This document shows, piece after piece, positions 38,786-47,697 of a stretch of 64,000 nucleotides of DNA. Under the pieces are notes generated by a model. It was not told the origin of the DNA. It ran no database searches and worked only from the letters and a program-made list of their open reading frames with translations. The stretch's first letter is position 1. Each line of letters starts with the position of its first letter. A program made the position numbers and the translations under genes. Source of the DNA: Sinorhizobium sp. BG8 (GTDB lineage Bacteria > Pseudomonadota > Alphaproteobacteria > Rhizobiales > Rhizobiaceae); the NCBI RefSeq assembly GCF_016864555.1, contig NZ_CP044011.1, positions 2,251,501-2,315,500 of the forward strand, written 5' to 3'.

Positions 38786-39162
38786 CACATTCTCCTCATA
38801 GAGAGCTTCACTTGTCGATTGCTTGCACTGTTGGGAATTGCCTCATCTGTTGTTATTTTCTTCGAAGATGAAGGGCAGTACTTGTCGATGCTTGGCCGAG
38901 CCCGCCCATTTCAGGTAGAGCACAAGATCTGCGCGACAAGTGGCAGAAGTTGTAAAAAGTAGAAGAGGTGGAGGCCGTGCGGCGCATGCCCAGCCCTGCC
39001 TGCGTTCAGGCTGCTCGCTGGATCACCGTTTTCGGTGAGAGGATGTCCGGCGCCGATGGATTGTGCTGCTGGATTGAAAAGCCGATAATTCCAGGAACGT
39101 TGTGCGGTGAGCCCGCTCGCCGCGTCACTGGCCATAGTGCGGCCATCGAATCTATCGCTGGT
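38786..39162. other. Intergenic region between sulfatase and tRNA-Pro
   Basis: About 375 bases with no convincing gene. It begins with a relatively AT-rich part that should contain the sulfatase promoter. No duplicated tRNA end, integrase remnant or T-run hairpin was recognised. Confidence 0.45.
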
Positions 39163-39188
39163 TCAAACAGTGGTAGCAATCTGTTTGA
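39163..39188 (-). terminator. Hairpin just downstream of tRNA-Pro
   Basis: TCAAACAG (39163-39170) and CTGTTTGA (39181-39188) form an eight-base-pair stem with a ten-base loop immediately 3' of the tRNA on the minus strand. There is no strong T-run, so termination or 3' processing is inferred from position. Confidence 0.45.
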
Positions 39189-39194
39189 GATAAA

Positions 39195-39271
<77 letters not shown>

Positions 39272-39294
39272 ACCTGCTTTTGCAAGCACGCTTT

Positions 39295-39323
39295 CCATAG
39301 TCGGTAGGTTGTCGCCGCGCAAG
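39295..39323 (-). promoter_or_regulatory. Probable tRNA-Pro promoter
   Basis: On the minus strand CTTGCG (39318-39323) and CTATGG (39295-39300) are separated by exactly 17 bases, close to the rhizobial CTTGAC-N17-CTATAT consensus. The tRNA 5' end lies about 24 bases downstream of the -10. Confidence 0.5.
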
Positions 39324-39386
39324 CGAAAAAAAGGTGGTTCGGGAACAAGTCCAAGCATTTCGCCGGGGTGGTGCGAGGACGCCCTC

Positions 39387-40541
39387 TCAGCGCAGGACGC
39401 TGCGGTAGATGGCCTCGGTGTCGGTCACCATCCGGCTGAGGCTGTAGTCGTCCTTGCGGGCGAGGGCTCCCTCTGCGTATCGAGCAAGGCGCACGGGATC
39501 GGCTATCCTGAGCATGGCGTGGGCGAGCTGGCGAGCATCGTCGGTGTTGGCGACCAGGATTCCGTTCTGTCCGTCCTTCAGCACCATGGAGACCCCGCCC
39601 ACCTCGGTCAGCACCATGGGCTTGGCTGCGGCAGCCGCTTCGAGCATCACATAGGACATGGCCTCGTAGCGGCTCGGCATCGTCAGGACGTCGATCGCGT
39701 CCATGACCTCGGCGCCGGTATACTGCGATGTGAAGTGGAAGCGGTCCGCGGGAAGCATTTTGGCCGCCAACGACAGGATGTGTCCTTCATCCTCTCCCGT
39801 CCCGACCATCAGCAAATGCGCCGATGGCATCCGTTCGGCCACAAGCGCGAATGCGCGCACCAGGCGTTCCGGCGCCTTCTGCTTCGAAAGGCGGCCGACG
39901 AAGCCGTAGACGAAATCGTTGTCCGACATGCCGAGGTTCGAGCGGATCTGTTGCCTCAGGCCTGATGGCGGCGTCACCACACCGTTGACGACGATCTCCA
40001 GTTTCTCCCGCCGCATGCCGAGAGCCCGGGCATGGGCATACTCGTCGGCGGAGACGCAGATGAGCCTGTCCGTGAAGTACCGTGCAAGAAGCCGCTCGAT
40101 GGTTCCGTACACCATGTGTCCCGCACGGCTGAGGTGGGGGTCCATCGTCCGGAATGCGTGGGGCGTATAGACACGTGCGGCGGGCTCACCCGGGAAACGG
40201 ATGCGAGCCAGGGCTCCCGCCTTGGAGCTGTGGCCGTGGATGACGTCGAACGGACCATGCCTGCGCGCAAGCCGCCTGAGGATTGCGAGCGACGCGATGT
40301 CGCCCGGGCCTGGCGCACGGGCCATCTCGACGCAATGCGCGCCGTCGAGCCCGAGTGCCAGCAATTCGTCGACGAACCGCTGCTCCGCCCTGACGGGCGA
40401 GTAGATCGCGTGAACCACATGGCCGCGCTGCTTGAGGCCGCCGCAAAGGTCGATGAAGTGGCGGCCGGATCCTCCACCGCTCGGCTCCAGCACCTGGAGC
40501 ACGCGCAGGGAGCGCAGGTTCTTGTCGCGGATCATGTTCAC
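39387..40541 (-). CDS. GT4-family glycosyltransferase
   Basis: The 384-residue cytoplasmic or membrane-associated glycosyltransferase has the GT-B two-domain fold: VLQVLEPSGGGSGRHFIDLC at the N terminus, DVIHGHSSKAGALARI, and the GT4 nucleotide-binding part with YGFVGRLSKQKAPERLVRAF and PSRYEAMSYVMLEAAAA, where the catalytic E-x7-E site lies. The GTG start at 40541 overlaps the stop of the upstream polymerase-like gene (GTGA) and has GGAG seven bases before it; ATG 40535 is the alternative. It is the last gene of the leftward polysaccharide operon. Donor and acceptor sugars are unknown. Confidence 0.92.
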   Translation of the reverse strand: MNMIRDKNLRSLRVLQVLEPSGGGSGRHFIDLCGGLKQRGHVVHAIYSPVRAEQRFVDELLALGLDGAHCVEMARAPGPGDIASLAILRRLARRHGPFDVIHGHSSKAGALARIRFPGEPAARVYTPHAFRTMDPHLSRAGHMVYGTIERLLARYFTDRLICVSADEYAHARALGMRREKLEIVVNGVVTPPSGLRQQIRSNLGMSDNDFVYGFVGRLSKQKAPERLVRAFALVAERMPSAHLLMVGTGEDEGHILSLAAKMLPADRFHFTSQYTGAEVMDAIDVLTMPSRYEAMSYVMLEAAAAAKPMVLTEVGGVSMVLKDGQNGILVANTDDARQLAHAMLRIADPVRLARYAEGALARKDDYSLSRMVTDTEAIYRSVLR

Positions 40542-41782
40542 GGGCGCTCTCCGTCGTGTCTCGGGCGGTTGTGGCGCAATTCCAGCGCCCGGCAGCCCCA
40601 GATGACCCCGATAAGGAGGTATAGATGGCGCCAGTGGTCGGTATCGATGACGAAGCCAACGGCGGTATGTCCGCAGAAGGTGAGGAACGAGATCATCAGG
40701 TAGGGTTGCCACGGCCGGTCGCGAAGGAGGGACTGGAACCCTGCGGCGAAAGTCCAGATGGCGAGGGTGAGATAGCTGAGGAAGCCCATCCATCCGTAGG
40801 TCGTCAGCGACTTCAGCCAGATATTGTGCTCGTCCTCGGGAAACATGGTGCTGAACACCATCGGGCCGATGCCGAGCGGCTTTTCCATCGACATCAGGAA
40901 GCCGATACGATGGCGGTCGAAGCGGCCGAGATGCCCGCCATCGTACTCCTGGACGAGTTGGGTACGGCTCGAGAAAAGGTTGGAGACGGCGCTGGACTGC
41001 AGCGCGAAGACGAGCGCCACGACCATGGCGCCGGCCGCGCAGATGCTGAGCGTCAGGATCTTCAGGCGGAACACCGCCGTCCGCTCCTTGAGCAGCATGA
41101 CGAAGACCAGGGCGACGACGGAGAACAGGTAGAGCGCCCAGGCCGCACGCGAGAAGGACAGGAAGACGCCGAGGGCGAGGATTACGACGCCGACGATCTT
41201 GAGCGGTGCCCCGAGGAGACGGCCCGCGAGAAGGCCGTGCATGAGATAGAGCGACGGGGCGACGAGAAAGGGGCCGAAGACGTTCGGATCCTGGAAGGCG
41301 CCCTTTGCCCGGTCGTAGAGCGTGAAAGCCTCGCTGCCGGGAAAGGCATGGAAATATCCGAGGATGCCGAGGAGGGAGGTGATGAGCGCGCTTGCGACCC
41401 ACGCCCGGAAAATGAGCTGGAGACGTTGCGGCCGTGCCTCGATGATCGCGGCGAAGAACACGGCCGAAAGAGCGAGGAACAATGAGACGGCAATGTAGAT
41501 CGGGCCGTCCGCCATGTCGGTCATGACGGTCAGGGACAGCATGCCGCCGATGTTGAAGGTGAGGAGCAGCGCCAGCAACGGGGCGACGTTTCGCGATATC
41601 CGCAAGCCGAAGATCGCCCACATGCCGATAAGGCCGGCCATGAAGACTTCATAGGGGGCAGGCTCCGCAATGACGAATCCGGACAGGAAGACGCCAAGCG
41701 TCACCAGGGCGGAACCGAAAACGCCGACGGCCGCCAGTTGCGGCCTGAAGGGCGGCGCGAAATGGGTGACCGCGTCGCTCAA
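40538..41782 (-). CDS. O-antigen ligase/polymerase-like membrane protein
   Basis: The 414-residue protein has about ten to twelve hydrophobic helices and the Wzy_C/O-antigen-ligase pattern: a long periplasmic loop containing GHLGRFDRHRIGFLMSMEKP, then GIGPMVFSTMFPEDEHNIWL, with the conserved histidine in EHNIWL, and TYGWMGFLSYLTLAIW. It probably polymerises repeat units or joins glycans in the periplasm. Its ATG overlaps the stop of the phosphoglycosyltransferase gene by four bases (ATGA), and its own stop overlaps the next GTG. This points to tight translational coupling of three genes. Confidence 0.9.
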   Translation of the reverse strand: MSDAVTHFAPPFRPQLAAVGVFGSALVTLGVFLSGFVIAEPAPYEVFMAGLIGMWAIFGLRISRNVAPLLALLLTFNIGGMLSLTVMTDMADGPIYIAVSLFLALSAVFFAAIIEARPQRLQLIFRAWVASALITSLLGILGYFHAFPGSEAFTLYDRAKGAFQDPNVFGPFLVAPSLYLMHGLLAGRLLGAPLKIVGVVILALGVFLSFSRAAWALYLFSVVALVFVMLLKERTAVFRLKILTLSICAAGAMVVALVFALQSSAVSNLFSSRTQLVQEYDGGHLGRFDRHRIGFLMSMEKPLGIGPMVFSTMFPEDEHNIWLKSLTTYGWMGFLSYLTLAIWTFAAGFQSLLRDRPWQPYLMISFLTFCGHTAVGFVIDTDHWRHLYLLIGVIWGCRALELRHNRPRHDGERP

Positions 41783-43350
41783 TAGGCATTTTCCGTGTTC
41801 AGGAGGCGGATCGGCGTCAGGAACAGGATCTTGAGATCAAGCCACAGCGACCAGTTCTCGATGTAGTAGAGATCGAACTCGGTGCGGTAGCGGATCTTGT
41901 CGTCATGGTCGATCTCGCCGCGCCAGCCATTGATCTGCGCCCAGCCCGTGACCCCGGGCTTCACGCGATGGCGCGCGAAATAGCTCTCGACGACATCGAC
42001 ATACTTTCGATTGTGCGACTGGGCCTGGATCGCATGGGGGCGCGGGCCGACCAGCGAAAGTTCACCCTTCAGCACGTTGAAGAGCTGAGGCAGCTCGTCG
42101 ATCGAGGACTTGCGCAGGAAACGGCCGACCGGCGTCACACGCGGATCGCCCTTCGTGACCGCCAGCTTCGCCGTGGGGTCGGAGAGGTTGGTGTACATCG
42201 AGCGGAATTTGTAGACGTCGATGACCTCGTTGTTGAAGCCATGGCGTTTCTGCTTGAAGATGATCGGGCCTGGCGAGGTCAGCTTGACGGCGACTGCCGC
42301 GCCGATCAGGACGGGCCACAGCAGCGCGAGTGCGATCAGGCTGAACGCTATGTCGAAGGCCCGCTTGGCGACAGAATCCCAGTCGGCGATCGGCTTGTCG
42401 AAGATGTCGAGGAGCGGCACCTTGCCGATCTGAGAATAGCTGCGCGGGCGAAAGCGAAGCCCCTTGGAATGCGCTGCAAGCCGGATGTCGACCGGAAGCA
42501 CCCACAGCTTCTTCAGGAGAGCCAGGATGCGCGCTTCCGCGGAGAGCGGCAGCGATATGATCAGCATGTCGATACGCGCAAGACGCGCAAATTCGACCAA
42601 CTCCGCGACGGTTCCGAGCTTGGGGTACCCTGCGATCACGGAGGGCGACCGGCGTTCGTCGCGATCGTCGAAGATGCCGCAGATGCGGATGTCGTTTTCC
42701 GGCTGGCGTTCCAGCGAGCGGATGAGCTCCTTCGCAGGCTCGCCGCCGCCGACGATCACCGCGCGGCGCTCCATCGTGCCGTTGCGGGCCCAGTGCCGGA
42801 TCGAATAAGCGATCAGCTGGCGCTCGGCGATGAGATAGATGGCGCCGAGAACGAACCAGGAGACGAACCAGACGCGCGAATAGACATCGCCGGTCTTGAA
42901 CAGGAACAGCGCCAGCGCCATCACGGCAAATGCCACCGCCCATGCGCACAGGATGCGCGGCGTCATCCGCCAGGCCGAGCGCAGCGCAGGAATCTGGTAG
43001 GCATCCGCGAGTTGCATCAGCATGATGCCGGTGGCGGACCCGCCCGCAAGTACGGCCACATAAAAGAGCGCCATTTCGATGCCGGGCGCGACATAGAGCA
43101 TGATGATCGCGTAGCCGATCGCAAACAGCGAGGCGAATTCGGTGATCCTCAACAGGCCGAGAAGCATCGACGGCGAATAGGCATCCGCCCGAAATTGCAT
43201 GGCGATCTGTTTGGCAAGCGGGTTCAGTTCTACCGTCTTGCCGCCGTCCACTTCCTCTTCCGAGCCGTTTGGCGCGATCGTCCGTATTTCGGACACCAGA
43301 CGCCGTATGGCATCCGGGTCGAAGGCTTCAGGTTTGTCGACGTGGTTCAT
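41779..43350 (-). CDS. Undecaprenyl-phosphate sugar phosphotransferase (initiating enzyme)
   Basis: Puts the first sugar-1-phosphate on undecaprenyl phosphate. The 523-residue protein has an N-terminal group of four to five helices, a Rossmann-like CoA_binding_3 domain (RRAVIVGGGEPAKELIRSLE) and the C-terminal bacterial sugar transferase domain from about residue 330. That domain contains KRAFDIAFSLIAL, SPGPIIFKQKRHGFNN, VYKFRSMY, RFLRKSSIDELPQLFNVLKG and VKPGVTGWAQINGWRGE. This architecture is that of WbaP/ExoY-type polyisoprenyl hexose-phosphate transferases, including UppE of unipolar polysaccharide loci. It overlaps the downstream polymerase-like gene. Confidence 0.94.
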   Translation of the reverse strand: MNHVDKPEAFDPDAIRRLVSEIRTIAPNGSEEEVDGGKTVELNPLAKQIAMQFRADAYSPSMLLGLLRITEFASLFAIGYAIIMLYVAPGIEMALFYVAVLAGGSATGIMLMQLADAYQIPALRSAWRMTPRILCAWAVAFAVMALALFLFKTGDVYSRVWFVSWFVLGAIYLIAERQLIAYSIRHWARNGTMERRAVIVGGGEPAKELIRSLERQPENDIRICGIFDDRDERRSPSVIAGYPKLGTVAELVEFARLARIDMLIISLPLSAEARILALLKKLWVLPVDIRLAAHSKGLRFRPRSYSQIGKVPLLDIFDKPIADWDSVAKRAFDIAFSLIALALLWPVLIGAAVAVKLTSPGPIIFKQKRHGFNNEVIDVYKFRSMYTNLSDPTAKLAVTKGDPRVTPVGRFLRKSSIDELPQLFNVLKGELSLVGPRPHAIQAQSHNRKYVDVVESYFARHRVKPGVTGWAQINGWRGEIDHDDKIRYRTEFDLYYIENWSLWLDLKILFLTPIRLLNTENAY

Positions 43351-43408
43351 GGGCAGAAATCCGCGGATGCATTTCGCATCGGATAGCAGAAAGGCCCTAA
43401 GAAAACGC

Positions 43409-44602
43409 TTACGTTGCGGGAGGGGACGACGCCGTTTCAGGGTTGCGCACGACCCGTTCCGGCACGTCGGGAAGAAGGTCGTGGTAGAGGCTCATCATGG
43501 ACGAGGCCATCACCGAAGCGGAGAACGTTGCCTTCACCTTCCCGGGATCGGGCATGGCGATCGTCTTCCACTGGGGGTTGAGCACCGACTGGACCATGAT
43601 GCTTGCCAGCGCATCCGCATCCGCTGGATTGGCGAGCGCTATGCTGTCCGGGCCGAGCATCTCCGGTATGCCGCCGACGCGGCTGGCGGTCACGCCCTTG
43701 CGCGCGGCAAGCGCCTCCAGGACGATATAGGGCATCGATTCCGCCCGCGAGGGCACGACGACAGTGCGGGCGAGTGAGAAGGCCTCCCGGGTTTTCATCG
43801 CCGGGAGCATCCCGATGCGGCGCGCAAGGCCGAGCTCCAGCATCATCCGCTCGTATTTCGGCTGGTCCGGACCGTCGCCGATCATCAGCGCCGAAAGCGG
43901 CCGGCGCATCAGGCGCTCCGCCTTTGCGAAGGCTTCGATGAAGACATCTGGTCCTTTCAGGTCCCTCAGCATTCCGATGTAGAGGAAGTCGACCGCGTCC
44001 GGACGGACATAGACCGTCTCGAAATCGCGATCCGGAATGCCGTTGTAGATCCGCTCGGCCCGGCAGCGGGGCTTGCCGACCTTGTCGGAATAGGTTTGCC
44101 GCTCGAAGTCGCAGACGAATACGAGGGAATCGGTCTGGAACTCGAGCAGTCGTTCGAGACCGAACACCGTGCGCCCCGTGAGACTGTTCGGGGCATAGTG
44201 CAGGCTGCCGCCGTGCGGCGAATAGAGGCGGGCTACGCGATACCTGTTGACCCGCAGGGCTGAGCCGATGAGACGAGCGATGGCGCCACCCTTGGCGCCA
44301 TGCCCGTGCAGGACATCCGGCTTCAAACTTCTGATTTCACGATAACTGCTCCAGAACGCGGAGAGGTCCTTGATACTGAGCGAACGGTCGATCGGCAGTC
44401 GCAGCAGTCCAAGCGAGAGGTGGGGCCTGATCTCGTCGAAGAGATTGTCCTCATATGAACCGCCCGTCGTGCTGTCGCACAGGATGCCGACTTCGTTGCC
44501 CTGCTTAGCATGGATCTCCGCCAGATCGCGCACGTGCCGGAATATCCCTCCGATCGGCGATCTGAAACAATGGATGATGCGCAGCGGCCTCTCTTTGCGC
44601 AT
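43409..44602 (-). CDS. GT4-family glycosyltransferase
   Basis: The 397-residue GT-B enzyme has an N-terminal acceptor domain (RIIHCFRSPIGGIFRHVRDL, with KPDVLHGHGAKGGAIARL) and a GT4 donor domain (VDFLYIGMLRDLKGPDVFIE, then VVPSRAESMPYIVLEALAAR). It lies five bases after the Wza-like gene and 58 bases before the initiating transferase, within the leftward operon. Its sugar specificity is unknown. It differs clearly from the other GT4 in the locus, so the two likely add different residues. Confidence 0.92.
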   Translation of the reverse strand: MRKERPLRIIHCFRSPIGGIFRHVRDLAEIHAKQGNEVGILCDSTTGGSYEDNLFDEIRPHLSLGLLRLPIDRSLSIKDLSAFWSSYREIRSLKPDVLHGHGAKGGAIARLIGSALRVNRYRVARLYSPHGGSLHYAPNSLTGRTVFGLERLLEFQTDSLVFVCDFERQTYSDKVGKPRCRAERIYNGIPDRDFETVYVRPDAVDFLYIGMLRDLKGPDVFIEAFAKAERLMRRPLSALMIGDGPDQPKYERMMLELGLARRIGMLPAMKTREAFSLARTVVVPSRAESMPYIVLEALAARKGVTASRVGGIPEMLGPDSIALANPADADALASIMVQSVLNPQWKTIAMPDPGKVKATFSASVMASSMMSLYHDLLPDVPERVVRNPETASSPPAT

Positions 44603-44607
44603 GTCCG

Positions 44608-45195
44608 TCAGAACAGCCGCTCGCGAACGTAGATTGTATCTCCTGCAAGGACCGGATCCGAGATCGACACGCGGCCTGTGATGACCTCGCCGTTGATCTT
44701 CCGGGTGACGTCCACATTCGCCTGGTTGGCGCGCGGCGAGAAGCCACCGGCCACCGCAATGGCATTCTGGACGGTCATGCCCGCCACATAGGTGTATTGT
44801 CCGGCCTGTCCTACCTCGCCCATGATATAGACCGAGCGATAACGATCGACCTCGATCGAGACGTCCGGATCGCGCAGGTAGCCCTGTCGGAGCTTGGCGG
44901 CGATCACGCTTTCCAGTTCCTGCAACGTCCGGCCGCGCGCCGGAACGGAGCCGATCAGCGGGAAGGCGACGTAGCCGGCCTGGTCGATCGAATAGGTGTT
45001 GCTGAGGCCGGCCTGTTCGAAGACGGTGATGCGCAGCCTGTCGCCGCTGTCCAGCCGATAGGGCTGGATCGTCGCCTCATGAAACGCCTTCGGGGCAGGG
45101 CGATAGCTGGTGCAGCCTGCCAGCATCGTCGCGAGCAGCGCCATTGCGATGATGAAGCCATTTCTGTTGAGCGCGAAGTCCATCGCCTTTTCCAT
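44608..45195 (-). CDS. Wza-like polysaccharide export lipoprotein
   Basis: The 195-residue outer-membrane export protein has a lipoprotein signal with lipobox TMLAGC (Cys28). It then has the Poly_export domain (YRLDSGDRLRITVFEQAGLS, SIDQAGYVAFPLIGSVPARG) and an SLBB-like domain (SVYIMGEVGQAGQYTYVAGM). It lacks the C-terminal barrel-forming helix extension of full-length Wza, like the short rhizobial export proteins. Starts at 45195 and 45183 are both possible. It heads the leftward operon, divergent from the co-polymerase. Confidence 0.92.
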   Translation of the reverse strand: MEKAMDFALNRNGFIIAMALLATMLAGCTSYRPAPKAFHEATIQPYRLDSGDRLRITVFEQAGLSNTYSIDQAGYVAFPLIGSVPARGRTLQELESVIAAKLRQGYLRDPDVSIEVDRYRSVYIMGEVGQAGQYTYVAGMTVQNAIAVAGGFSPRANQANVDVTRKINGEVITGRVSISDPVLAGDTIYVRERLF

Positions 45196-45396
45196 CTGCG
45201 GAGGTCCGATTGCAGGTCTCGTTATCAATCCGTTAGGGTTAACGGCTGGTAAAGGCGCACGGCTCGCGACAGCGAATTCGGCGTTTTTCTTCAAGGAGTT
45301 TGGCCAGATCGGGGGTGAGGGGCGGCGATCGCCATTAACCGTTGCGTTACCATGTTTGTTTACGGTGCCGACAAACCTAGGTTGCGGAGTGGTGGT
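45196..45396. promoter_or_regulatory. Divergent regulatory region of the polysaccharide locus
   Basis: About 200 bases between the export and co-polymerase genes. CCGTTA/TAACGG (45230-45235/45240-45245) form an inverted repeat with a GGGT spacer. TTAA at 45239-45242 followed seven bases later by TAAA is close to a CtrA box (TTAA-N7-TTAA). A second TTAACC at 45335-45340 lies eight bases ahead of TTACC. These are candidate operators only. Confidence 0.45.
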
Positions 45397-47673
45397 ATGA
45401 CAGGCGTTTACGGAAGCCAGCAGGACGTCGATATAGATCTCGGCGGTCTGTTCGGTGCAATCTGGCGCAGGCGCCGGGCAGTTCTGCTCGCCACTGCCGC
45501 ATGCGCCGGCCTCGCCTTTGTCGGCGCCAGCCTCGTTTCGCCGAAGTACCGCAGCGAGACCCGCCTTATAATAGAGACGCGCGAACCTGCCTTCACCACG
45601 AGTTCGGACCGGACGACATCGGGCGAGCGGCCCGCCTTCGACGAACTGGGTATCGTGAGCCAGGTGGAAATCCTGAAGTCCGTGGACCTCGTCAAGCAGG
45701 TCGCCCGCAACATGAAACTGTACGAGCTCGAGGAGTTCGACCCCACGGCGAAACCGTCTGCAATTTCAGACCTGATGGTGCTCTTCGGCCTCAAGAAGAA
45801 CCCGCTGGAGCTTGCGCCGGAAGAGCGCGTGCTCAAGGAGTTCATTCAGAAGCTTTCCGTCTACCAGGTCGAGAAGTCGCGCGTCGTCGGCGTCGAGTTC
45901 ACCTCAGAAGACCCGAAGCTCGCCGCGGCGATCCCGAACGAGATGGCGAAGGTCTATCTCTCGCTGCAAAGCGGCGCCAAGCTGGATACGAACTCTGAGG
46001 CAAGCCGCTGGCTCGAGCCGGAGATTGCCAATCTGCGCGAAAAGGTGAGGGAGGCGGAAGCGAAGGTCGCGGCCTATCGCGCGTCTTCGGACCTGTTGCC
46101 CGCGGGTAGCGACGGCACATTCGCCGTCAATCAGTTGAACGGCATTTCGGCCGAGCTCGCGCGCATTCGCGGCGAGAAGGCGAATGCCGAAGCGCGGGCC
46201 GAAAGCGTGCGCGCCGTGCTGAAGAACGGCGGTCAGGCGGATTCTCTCGCGGATGTCGTCGGATCCCAGATGATCCAGCGGCTGAAGGAGAGCGAGGCCC
46301 AGATCCAGGGTCAGATCTCCGATCTCTCCACCTCGCTGCTCGACGGTCATCCCCGGTTGAAGGGGCTGCGTTCGCAGCTTGTCTCGATCCGCGGACAGAT
46401 CCGCGAGGAGACCCAGAAGATTCTCGCGAGCCTCGACAACGAGGCGAACGTGGCGCGGCTGCGCGAACGCCAGCTGATGGGCCAGCTCAATACGGTGAAG
46501 GCGGATTCCGCGCGTGCCGGAGAGGAAGAAGTCGGCCTGCGGGCGCTCGAGCGCGAGGCAACGGCCCAGCGCCAGTTGCTCGAAACCTATCTCGCACGCT
46601 ACCGTGAAGCCGCATCGCGCACTTCGACCAACTCCACTCCGGCCGATGCGCGGGTGATTTCCGCCGCGGTCGAACCGACCGAGGTTCATTTCCCGAAGGT
46701 CGTCCCCATCACCGTCGTCGGCGGGCTGGCCGGCTTCCTGTTGAGCGCCGTCGGGATCCTGCTCGTGGAACTCTTCAGCGGCCGTGCGCTGCGACCGAGC
46801 GCCGTCCCGCCGGTCATGCCTGTGAAGAGTGAAGACGAAAGAAAACGCGCGGCCGAACCTGCCCGTCCGCCTGAGCCGGTAGTGGTCGAGCCTGTCGTCG
46901 CAAGGTCATTTGCGGCCGCGGTTCCGGAGCTGCCGACCAAGAAGGTCGCTGCCGGCGAGCCAGTTCCCACAGCCGTGACGAAAGTCCAGGGATCGCTGCT
47001 CTCGGGCTTTGACGAACCGGAGGAAGAGGAGGAGATCCGCCCGACGGAGCCGGACCTGCTGGCGTCGGATTCGGGCGAAGAAGACTTCTCCGTTGCGGCG
47101 GTTGCCCGTCATCTCGTGGAAAACGATGTCCCGGTAGCGATCACCGTGTCGCCATCGGGCGACAAGGGCTCCACCGCTGCCGTGATGCTGGCGCGCACCG
47201 TGGCCGAGGAGGGGAGAAAGACCGTCCTGATCGATTTGACGGGATCCGCATGCCCGACCCGTCTGATGGCCGAGTCCATGCGCCTTCCCGGAATCACCGA
47301 TCTGCTCGTCGGCGACGCCGCCTTCGCCGACATCATCCACGGGGATCGCCTCTCGGCAGCCCATATCATCCCGCGCGGGTATTCGGACATCAAGCGTGCG
47401 ATGAAGGGTATCGACCGGCTGTCCATGGTCATCGACGCGCTGTCGGACGCCTATGAGACTGTCATCGTCGAATGCGGTGCCGCGGACGTCCAGGGCATTC
47501 GCCGCCTGTCGCGCTCTGGAGAGACCGAGATCATTCTCTCCATCCCGGGGGCGGAGGAGGATGAGATCGTCGCCCTGATAGAGGCATTCGGAAATGCCGG
47601 CTACAGCGAGATCGTGCTCATGACCGCAGATACCGGCCGTCCGCCCCACGATCCGGATCGCCGGGCGGCGTAG
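45397..47673 (+). CDS. Wzc-like polysaccharide co-polymerase with degenerate kinase domain
   Basis: The 758-residue inner-membrane protein has an N-terminal Wzz domain (helix around VLLATAACAGLAFVGASLV), a long periplasmic coiled coil (about residues 200-420), a second helix (VVGGLAGFLLSAVGILLVEL) and a cytoplasmic BY-kinase-like ATPase part. The P-loop is altered: SPSGDKGST (585-593) places the lysine out of register with the usual GK[ST]. Walker A' reads TVLIDLTG without the expected second aspartate. No tyrosine cluster closes the C terminus. It probably controls chain length and export without kinase activity. ATG 45397 has GGAG seven bases upstream. Confidence 0.92.
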   Translation: MTGVYGSQQDVDIDLGGLFGAIWRRRRAVLLATAACAGLAFVGASLVSPKYRSETRLIIETREPAFTTSSDRTTSGERPAFDELGIVSQVEILKSVDLVKQVARNMKLYELEEFDPTAKPSAISDLMVLFGLKKNPLELAPEERVLKEFIQKLSVYQVEKSRVVGVEFTSEDPKLAAAIPNEMAKVYLSLQSGAKLDTNSEASRWLEPEIANLREKVREAEAKVAAYRASSDLLPAGSDGTFAVNQLNGISAELARIRGEKANAEARAESVRAVLKNGGQADSLADVVGSQMIQRLKESEAQIQGQISDLSTSLLDGHPRLKGLRSQLVSIRGQIREETQKILASLDNEANVARLRERQLMGQLNTVKADSARAGEEEVGLRALEREATAQRQLLETYLARYREAASRTSTNSTPADARVISAAVEPTEVHFPKVVPITVVGGLAGFLLSAVGILLVELFSGRALRPSAVPPVMPVKSEDERKRAAEPARPPEPVVVEPVVARSFAAAVPELPTKKVAAGEPVPTAVTKVQGSLLSGFDEPEEEEEIRPTEPDLLASDSGEEDFSVAAVARHLVENDVPVAITVSPSGDKGSTAAVMLARTVAEEGRKTVLIDLTGSACPTRLMAESMRLPGITDLLVGDAAFADIIHGDRLSAAHIIPRGYSDIKRAMKGIDRLSMVIDALSDAYETVIVECGAADVQGIRRLSRSGETEIILSIPGAEEDEIVALIEAFGNAGYSEIVLMTADTGRPPHDPDRRAA

Positions 47674-47697
47674 GGCAGGCGTCGAAGGGCTCGGGCG

